DNA of 43,926 nucleotides, taken from positions 1 to 43,926 of the IMG/VR virus record IMGVR_UViG_3300009285_001324. One strand, given 5' to 3'. Each line of letters begins with the position of its first letter. Positions within the stretch are counted from its first letter, which is position 1. The DNA is from a virus. Both the position numbers and the translations under genes were made by a program. Below are positions 40,052-43,926 of the stretch, in pieces. The notes under the pieces are model-generated. The model did not search any database and was not told the origin of the DNA. It worked only from the letters and a program-made list of their open reading frames with translations.

Positions 40052-40399
40052 ATGACCTACAAACTGACCGTCGACTATTCCACTCCAATCAAACCCATCA
40101 CCCCCCTAAACTTAACTGCTTACCATATCACCGGAACTAGGTTTATTGCCCTCGGCGACAAGCTGAATGAGGTTATCACCGCCCTCAATTCACGGGAAGA
40201 AAAAGAACCCACAGTCAAGGAGGAAATATCATTTTCGGGAGATGGCGAAAATGAGAGTCCTCCCCTCCCCGATCAGCGAGAGGAACTGGAGGAAACAATT
40301 AACGAGTCTCTACCTATTAATTGTCCTATTATGCTAGACGATCTCGTGAGTCTAGCCAACAAAATTCTTCACAAGTGGAATTTAACGCCAAAGAAATGA
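40052..40399 (+). CDS. Hypothetical acidic protein
   Basis: 115 residues. N-terminal helix region (LTAYHITGTRFIALGDKLNEVITALN), a disordered acidic middle (about 47-85) and a C-terminal helix (MLDDLVSLANKILHKWN). No recognised family. Confidence 0.5.
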   Translation: MTYKLTVDYSTPIKPITPLNLTAYHITGTRFIALGDKLNEVITALNSREEKEPTVKEEISFSGDGENESPPLPDQREELEETINESLPINCPIMLDDLVSLANKILHKWNLTPKK

Positions 40400-40449
40400 C
40401 CCCACCCATTACCAACCAAATTAAAAAACGAGAGATTAAAAAAACATGA
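40396..40449 (+). CDS. Very short peptide frame
   Basis: 17 codons, linked by ATGA overlaps to the genes on both sides (40399 and 40446). The product is basic (QIKKREIKK). It may only serve translational coupling between its neighbours. Confidence 0.3.
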   Translation: MTPPITNQIKKREIKKT

Positions 40450-40622
40450 AAGAAGATATAAGACCACAATGGTATTTCAGTAAAAGAGAACACCCAGACT
40501 TTGACCAAAGATGGGGATTTTTCGGATTCAAAGTTTTTGTAGGTAGAGTAAAAGAAGTAGACCCAGATTTTATAGTTTTTAACATTTATACACCCTGGTT
40601 TAGCTGTGGCTACGCCTGGTAA
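40446..40622 (+). CDS. Hypothetical small aromatic protein
   Basis: 58 residues, rich in Trp and Phe (PQWYFSKREHPDFDQRWGFFGFKVFVG, YTPWFSCGYAW). Probably a small beta-sheet protein. Not recognised. Confidence 0.5.
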   Translation: MKEDIRPQWYFSKREHPDFDQRWGFFGFKVFVGRVKEVDPDFIVFNIYTPWFSCGYAW

Positions 40623-40628
40623 CTAACC

Positions 40629-40856
40629 ATGCCCACAAACACCAACCAAAAGAATATGAACCATGAATTTTTAGGCAAACCAGACAGTAGATTTCCCAAC
40701 CTAAAAACTGGGGCGGTTTACTCATTAAGCATTAAGGAGGAGTCGCAAGGATTGTTTGGATGGTTAGTTGGAAATACTAGACCAATAATTACTCACCCCA
40801 TTCGTTGTCCATATTCTTCTTGGGGAACATTTTATGAAAATTGGAAAGCCTTATGA
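40629..40856 (+). CDS. Hypothetical small protein
   Basis: 75 residues. KTGAVYSLSIKEESQGLFGWLVG and PIRCPYSSWGTFYENW look like a small beta barrel; the PYSSW..FYENW pattern occurs in small phage proteins of unknown role. ATGA overlap with the next gene. Confidence 0.5.
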   Translation: MPTNTNQKNMNHEFLGKPDSRFPNLKTGAVYSLSIKEESQGLFGWLVGNTRPIITHPIRCPYSSWGTFYENWKAL

Positions 40857-41158
40857 ACACCAACCAAACCGAACTAGAGAGAGTTGACCAAGAGTTTGAT
40901 GAGAGATTTTCAGAATCAAGATATGCGACAAGAATCAAAGCCTTCCTCCACACCCAAATCAAAGAAGCTGAGGAGAGGGGGAGAGAGAAAGCAAAAATAG
41001 AAATTATTTCTGACTTGATAATCAGTGGCAAAAATCCTAGTTATTACCCCAGCTATCTCCCTACTAATGAAGAGTTCAAGAAAGCCTACGAGAGATTTAT
41101 GAAACCAGATGATTACACAGGAGGATTGTCCCCGTTACCAATTGATAAAAGCAAATGA
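40853..41158 (+). CDS. Hypothetical charged helical protein
   Basis: 101 residues from the ATG at 40853. N-terminal acidic helix (ELERVDQEFDERFSES) and a coiled-coil-like basic helix (IKAFLHTQIKEAEERGREKAKIEIISDL), then a Pro/Tyr-rich end. Overlaps the next start by 4 bases. Confidence 0.5.
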   Translation: MNTNQTELERVDQEFDERFSESRYATRIKAFLHTQIKEAEERGREKAKIEIISDLIISGKNPSYYPSYLPTNEEFKKAYERFMKPDDYTGGLSPLPIDKSK

Positions 41159-41295
41159 AACCTGAACAGAAAGCCAAAAAGAAAAGACTTCGATGTTCAG
41201 TATGTTCATTCATTTTGACAGCAGGTAACGCCAAGGCTGGAGATGTTTGTCCTTGGTGTAGTCGGGGAATATTAAATTATCCAAAAAAGACATGA
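41155..41295 (+). CDS. Small zinc-ribbon protein
   Basis: 46 residues. Basic start (KPEQKAKKKRLR), CSVC, AGD, CPWCSRG: a compact treble-clef or ribbon. Overlaps both neighbours by 4 bases. Role unknown. Confidence 0.58.
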   Translation: MKPEQKAKKKRLRCSVCSFILTAGNAKAGDVCPWCSRGILNYPKKT

Positions 41296-41453
41296 CCACT
41301 AAACCAACTTCTCCGAAGGGAAAGAAAACACTCGTTGAAATCATTGATGGAGATGTCATCAAAATAACCGCTTCCCACTGGAAAACCTTTTTGACAGGTT
41401 TTGCTATTGGAAGAATTGTAGGATTTATCAGAATTGTCATCAAAAAGAAATGA
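41292..41453 (+). CDS. Small membrane protein (paralogue of the gene at the window start)
   Basis: 53 residues. Basic N-terminus, then ASHWKTFLTGFAIGRIVGFIRIVIKKK with one short membrane segment and a basic end. The last 33 residues match the truncated frame at 2-100. ATGA overlaps on both sides. Confidence 0.58.
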   Translation: MTTKPTSPKGKKTLVEIIDGDVIKITASHWKTFLTGFAIGRIVGFIRIVIKKK

Positions 41454-41686
41454 CCAGACTAATGAAACTATTTAGCTATAAAGGTCGTAAGTGTCACTAC
41501 TGCGGTGATAGAGCCGAAACAAAAGACCATATCCTACCGAGAAGCAAGGGTGGAACTAAAGCATTTGATAATCTAGAACCAGCTTGTCGGGAGTGCAATT
41601 CGGCTAAAGGAAATATGGATTATCAGGGGTTCCTTAAAGGTTCTTATCTTAAAACAGTTAAATTAGTAAAAGATATTTTTTTATGA
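41450..41686 (+). CDS. HNH endonuclease, small
   Basis: 78 residues. CHYCGD, KDHILPRSKGG (first His), FDNLEPACRECNSAKG (Asn and second Cys pair) form a complete McrA-type HNH domain. Near-minimal size suggests a free-standing homing or nicking enzyme. Overlaps the next gene, itself invaded by another HNH. Confidence 0.82.
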   Translation: MTRLMKLFSYKGRKCHYCGDRAETKDHILPRSKGGTKAFDNLEPACRECNSAKGNMDYQGFLKGSYLKTVKLVKDIFL

Positions 41687-42684
41687 CCCCCAAACCCAAA
41701 CTCGACCCCCTCGGCAATGCCTTCAGCGACCTCCTGGAGAGTCAGGGGCATAGAGTAATTGATGTTGGTTCTGAAATACCTGAAAAAAACACAAAATTAA
41801 TCCCCTTGAGAAATGGATTGTTTACTAAGGTTGACAAAGACGACTTCAACATATTTTCTGTAAATAAATGGTTCGTTGATAAGTGTGGATATGTTGTTAG
41901 ACAAAAATATAAAAACAAAAAGATGACAGATATTAAACTCCACAGAGTAATTATGGGTGCTAAAAAAGGAGAATTCATCGACCATATAAATGGCAACCCA
42001 TTAGATAATCGAAAAAGCAACTTGCGTTTATGTAACAAATCTCAAAATAACTGGAATTCAAAAATACGGATAGACAACACAAGTGGCTATAAAGGCGTAT
42101 CTGTTAACATTGGTCACCCAGGAAGTAAAAAGATATGGCAAGCGATGATTCAGGTTTACGGAAAAAGAAAATTTCTCGGTTGTTTTTACACTAAAGAAGA
42201 AGCGGCCCAGGCTTATAATGTAGCCTCGTCTATTTTTCACGGACAATTTTCTCGACCAAATATTTTAGATGCCCCCCCCACCCCTCCTGTCGGTGAAGAA
42301 TGGATACGCAGATATTGGAGTGATAAAACACTTGTGCTTGATGACGGAAGCGTAGATTGGTTGGGGGTTAAAGATTTTATCCGTACCGAAAAGGACAAGT
42401 CCTGGGTCGAGGGCTACAAAGCCTGCGGTGGTGACACGGGGAAGCAGGTTGGGATTGCGTATGTCGGCTTTCAAGAGAAGCTGGATGAGGCTTATGAGAA
42501 GGGCAAGAAAGACCTGGGGGGTGAATATCAAAGATTGATAAAACAGGCAGAACATAGTCTTTGGCTTGCTCAAGATTATTTATCAAGTAAACAAGAAGTT
42601 GACCTGGCAATGGTTGGAAAACATATTTCAATGGCAAAAGGAAGTCTTAAAAAATTACTAACCCAAAAGAAAGGAGAAGAATGA
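41683..42684 (+). CDS. Mosaic accessory protein carrying an in-frame HNH-AP2 homing endonuclease
   Basis: 333 residues. Residues 1-15 (PKPKLDPLGNAFS) and about 235-277 match the 134-residue protein at 387, which lacks the middle. The middle holds an HNH nuclease at about 86-128 (H87, D100-H101, N113) and an AP2 DNA-binding domain at about 134-193 (SGYKGVS, IWQAMIQVYGKRKFLGCF, EEAAQAYN). The endonuclease sits between PLGNAFS and PPTPPVG, which are only a few residues apart in the uninterrupted relative, so it looks like a translated insertion with no stop. The C-terminal end is helical. Confidence 0.8.
   Translation: MTPKPKLDPLGNAFSDLLESQGHRVIDVGSEIPEKNTKLIPLRNGLFTKVDKDDFNIFSVNKWFVDKCGYVVRQKYKNKKMTDIKLHRVIMGAKKGEFIDHINGNPLDNRKSNLRLCNKSQNNWNSKIRIDNTSGYKGVSVNIGHPGSKKIWQAMIQVYGKRKFLGCFYTKEEAAQAYNVASSIFHGQFSRPNILDAPPTPPVGEEWIRRYWSDKTLVLDDGSVDWLGVKDFIRTEKDKSWVEGYKACGGDTGKQVGIAYVGFQEKLDEAYEKGKKDLGGEYQRLIKQAEHSLWLAQDYLSSKQEVDLAMVGKHISMAKGSLKKLLTQKKGEE
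42387..42491 (+). repeat. Dispersed coding repeat B, copy 2 (partner 539-643)
   Basis: 105 bases matching 539-643 without gaps, encoding EGYKACGGDTGKQVGIAYVG and its flanks. Confidence 0.8.
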
Positions 42685-43130
42685 CTAAGACAGATGGGGA
42701 TAAAAAGCTATGGGAGGTCAAGAACAGATTTTTTACAGTATTTGAAATTCCCGAACAACAAATAATGTGGGGGTGGTTTGAAGATAATATCCGCAATCTT
42801 CTCTCCAAGCAAAAAACAGCCCTAAAGGAGGAGTTTCGGAAAGTTCTTAATTCGGGCAGGAAAATGTTTCAACTGGGGGTTGAAGAAGAAAGGAAGCGAT
42901 GGTTAAATCAGTCCGCCAATGAACACGATCAGAAAATCAAAGCGGAACCAATGGGGGTGAGTCAATGGAAAAAATATGGCGAGCAGTACAGTTATTGGGA
43001 TTTTTTCGTCCTGGCGAGATTGCCAGAGGAAAAAGAATATGATAATTCTGGTCTACCATTTAATAAAGCATGGCGAGGTGGCTGGAACGAGTGCCTGGCT
43101 GAAGTTAGAAAGAGGTTAGAGAAATCATAA
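42681..43130 (+). CDS. Mosaic accessory protein
   Basis: 149 residues, ATGA overlap with the previous gene. Residues about 10-37 (LWEVKNRFF.FEIPEQQIMWGWF) match the 387 protein; the first residues MTKTD match the 784 protein; the end (EVRKRLEK) again matches the 387 protein. Middle part has WRGGWNECLAEV. Function unknown; another product of block exchange. Confidence 0.6.
   Translation: MTKTDGDKKLWEVKNRFFTVFEIPEQQIMWGWFEDNIRNLLSKQKTALKEEFRKVLNSGRKMFQLGVEEERKRWLNQSANEHDQKIKAEPMGVSQWKKYGEQYSYWDFFVLARLPEEKEYDNSGLPFNKAWRGGWNECLAEVRKRLEKS
42713..42794 (+). repeat. Dispersed coding repeat A, copy 2 (partner 455-536)
   Basis: 82 bases matching 455-536 without gaps. Confidence 0.8.
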
Positions 43131-43152
43131 AATTATAAGTTAATTAAAAACA

Positions 43153-43374
43153 ATGGAGCAAACAGCCCAAGAATTGACCCTCACCAATGCGGTGGAGCGG
43201 TTAATCGTTTCGGTTAATAAACTACAGGAAAGGGTCATCGAATCCCGTCCAGAAAAAGAAACAGCGATAGGTGGAAGCAATGGAAGCAATGAAAGCAAGG
43301 TTCGTCATCTTGCCCAGTCCATTATGAATCAGTCCGAAAGGATTGACACGATAGTTAAAAACTTGCCGATATAG
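43153..43374 (+). CDS. Hypothetical small helical protein
   Basis: 73 residues. Helical N-terminal part (TNAVERLIVSVNKLQERVIES), a Gly/Ser/Asn linker (GGSNGSNES) coded by short tandem GGAAGCAAT units, and a C-terminal helix. No recognised motif. Confidence 0.5.
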   Translation: MEQTAQELTLTNAVERLIVSVNKLQERVIESRPEKETAIGGSNGSNESKVRHLAQSIMNQSERIDTIVKNLPI

Positions 43375-43382
43375 TTTTTTTC

Positions 43383-43406
43383 CTCGACTTCTTTCGAGAG
43401 GTCGAG
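43383..43406 (+). other. UUCG hairpin between small genes
   Basis: CTCGACTTCT (43383-43392), loop TTCG, AGAGGTCGAG (43397-43406): a 10-bp stem with one G-U pair and a very stable tetraloop. The T run lies on the 5' side and none follows, so it is a poor + strand terminator. It may protect mRNA or bind a protein. Confidence 0.5.
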
Positions 43407-43444
43407 ATAAGGAAATTATTAACCTAAGAGAAAGGAGAAGGGAA

Positions 43445-43603
43445 ATGTTAACTAAACTATGGTGTTTTCTGTGGGGACATAAATACTTTGAAAGTAGAAA
43501 AACAAGGTATCTTGGCGACTATATTTATGAACGTGTGGACTTTTGGTTCGCAACCTGTCCCCGTTGTGGAAAATTATTAGCCGATAAAGGGAGGGGGAGA
43601 TGA
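43445..43603 (+). CDS. Small zinc-binding protein (DUF1660-like)
   Basis: 52 residues with a strong AGAAAGGAGAAGGG ribosome binding site. LWCFLWGHKYFE at the start and CPRCGK near the end are the pattern of small phage proteins of the DUF1660 kind (Cys, GHK, CxRCG). Overlaps the next start by 4 bases. Confidence 0.58.
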   Translation: MLTKLWCFLWGHKYFESRKTRYLGDYIYERVDFWFATCPRCGKLLADKGRGR

Positions 43604-43767
43604 AAAAACTCATACTGATTGCCATTCTAATTACCATTTTCTTTTATTGGCTACTACCAAGCTATGCCTTTATTAACGGAAATGGATGTGTCGCTGGTAA
43701 ACCACCAATGGACTGGAACTGGCAAACTAACTGTAAAACTAATAACTACACAGAATTAACAAAATGA
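43600..43767 (+). CDS. Small membrane-anchored or secreted protein
   Basis: 55 residues. MKKLILIAILITIFFYWLLPSYA is a clear signal peptide or membrane anchor; the rest has two cysteines and Trp/Asn-rich sequence, probably outside the membrane. GGGAGGGGG is its ribosome binding site. ATGA overlap with the last gene. Confidence 0.6.
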   Translation: MKKLILIAILITIFFYWLLPSYAFINGNGCVAGKPPMDWNWQTNCKTNNYTELTK

Positions 43768-43926
43768 CACAACCAAACAAGGCGGTAGAACAATTGGCAA
43801 AAGAGATACAGATGGGGTTTGGGCTAATTGACGAAGAAAGGGAGATATTGCTAAATCACCTTATTCCCGCCTTTGATGACGCCAGAAAACAAGAAGCCCA
43901 GGAAATACTAGCCCAGTTTGACGAGA
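43764..43926 (+). CDS. Hypothetical protein, 3' end missing (paralogue of 2415-2672)
   Basis: 54 complete codons to the window edge. The start MTQPNK and block DARKQEAQEILAQFDE are shared with the 85-residue protein at 2415. If the last base is joined to base 1, the frame continues M-L-L-K and stops at 12-14, giving a complete 58-residue protein and keeping the Met that follows FDE in the paralogue. Confidence 0.58.
   Translation, partial: MTQPNKAVEQLAKEIQMGFGLIDEEREILLNHLIPAFDDARKQEAQEILAQFDE

Noticed and set aside
43374-43410. Hairpin as a rho-independent terminator
   Set aside because: The T run is on the 5' side of the stem and the 3' side reads ATAAGGAAA, so it would not terminate on the + strand.
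1-43926. CRISPR array or transposon ends
   Set aside because: No regularly spaced repeats, transposase or terminal inverted repeats were seen; the repeats present are coding blocks and paired stems.

Overview
The window is a phage genome, or nearly all of one. Every supported gene is on the + strand and genes are tightly packed, many joined by 4-base ATGA overlaps. The structural genes belong to a long-tailed, non-contractile (siphovirus-type) phage with an SPP1-like portal, a MuF-like minor head protein, a scaffold, a P22/Gp5-like coat protein, a tail tube, frameshifted tail chaperones and a short tape measure. The host cannot be named from sequence. Some genes have strong Shine-Dalgarno sites (AAGGAGGTG, AAAGGGGGTG), while many others seem to be transcribed from promoters whose start point falls on the ATG itself, so the host probably translates leaderless mRNA well. 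No tRNA, rRNA or CRISPR array was seen.

Layout. 1-2672: short accessory genes, a compact C5 cytosine methyltransferase and a LAGLIDADG endonuclease. 2673-3231: no protein gene, but a large, strongly folded candidate non-coding RNA. 3232-4524: HNH endonuclease, RlpA-like cell-wall protein, small zinc ribbon, small DNA-binding protein. 4537-6935: recombination module (Bet/RecT annealase, PD-(D/E)XK nuclease, winged helix protein). 7089-7862: a phage-encoded type I methionine aminopeptidase. 8891-15239: packaging and head genes, ending in a terminator. 15292-24436: a promoter followed by an eleven-gene sugar-modification island (at least seven glycosyltransferase-like proteins, two SAM methyltransferases, a HAD-like protein, a zinc ribbon) between the coat protein and the head-tail connector. 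24478-27099: tail fibre, compact tyrosine recombinase, small proteins including a tryptophan-rich one. 27117-36398: connectors, tail completion, tube, chaperones, tape measure, hub, and fibre or collar proteins. 36420-38665: lysis genes, with an HNH gene inserted at the start of the lysin. 38666-39373: two further structured RNA regions around a zinc-ribbon gene. 39374-43926: many very small genes, two HNH endonucleases and a truncated last gene.

Genes at the two ends are paralogues assembled from shared blocks of about 25 to 105 bases. Joining the last base to the first completes the final reading frame with a stop and extends a homology to an internal gene, which fits a circular or circularly permuted genome opened inside its accessory region.

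As I see it, the Bet/nuclease pair handles recombination-dependent replication, the terminase fills a procapsid built on the scaffold, and the sugar island probably decorates the virion or changes the host surface. C39-peptidase and RlpA-like proteins with holin-like membrane proteins would act on the envelope. At least six homing-type endonucleases and several blocks free of GATC point to a highly mosaic history.
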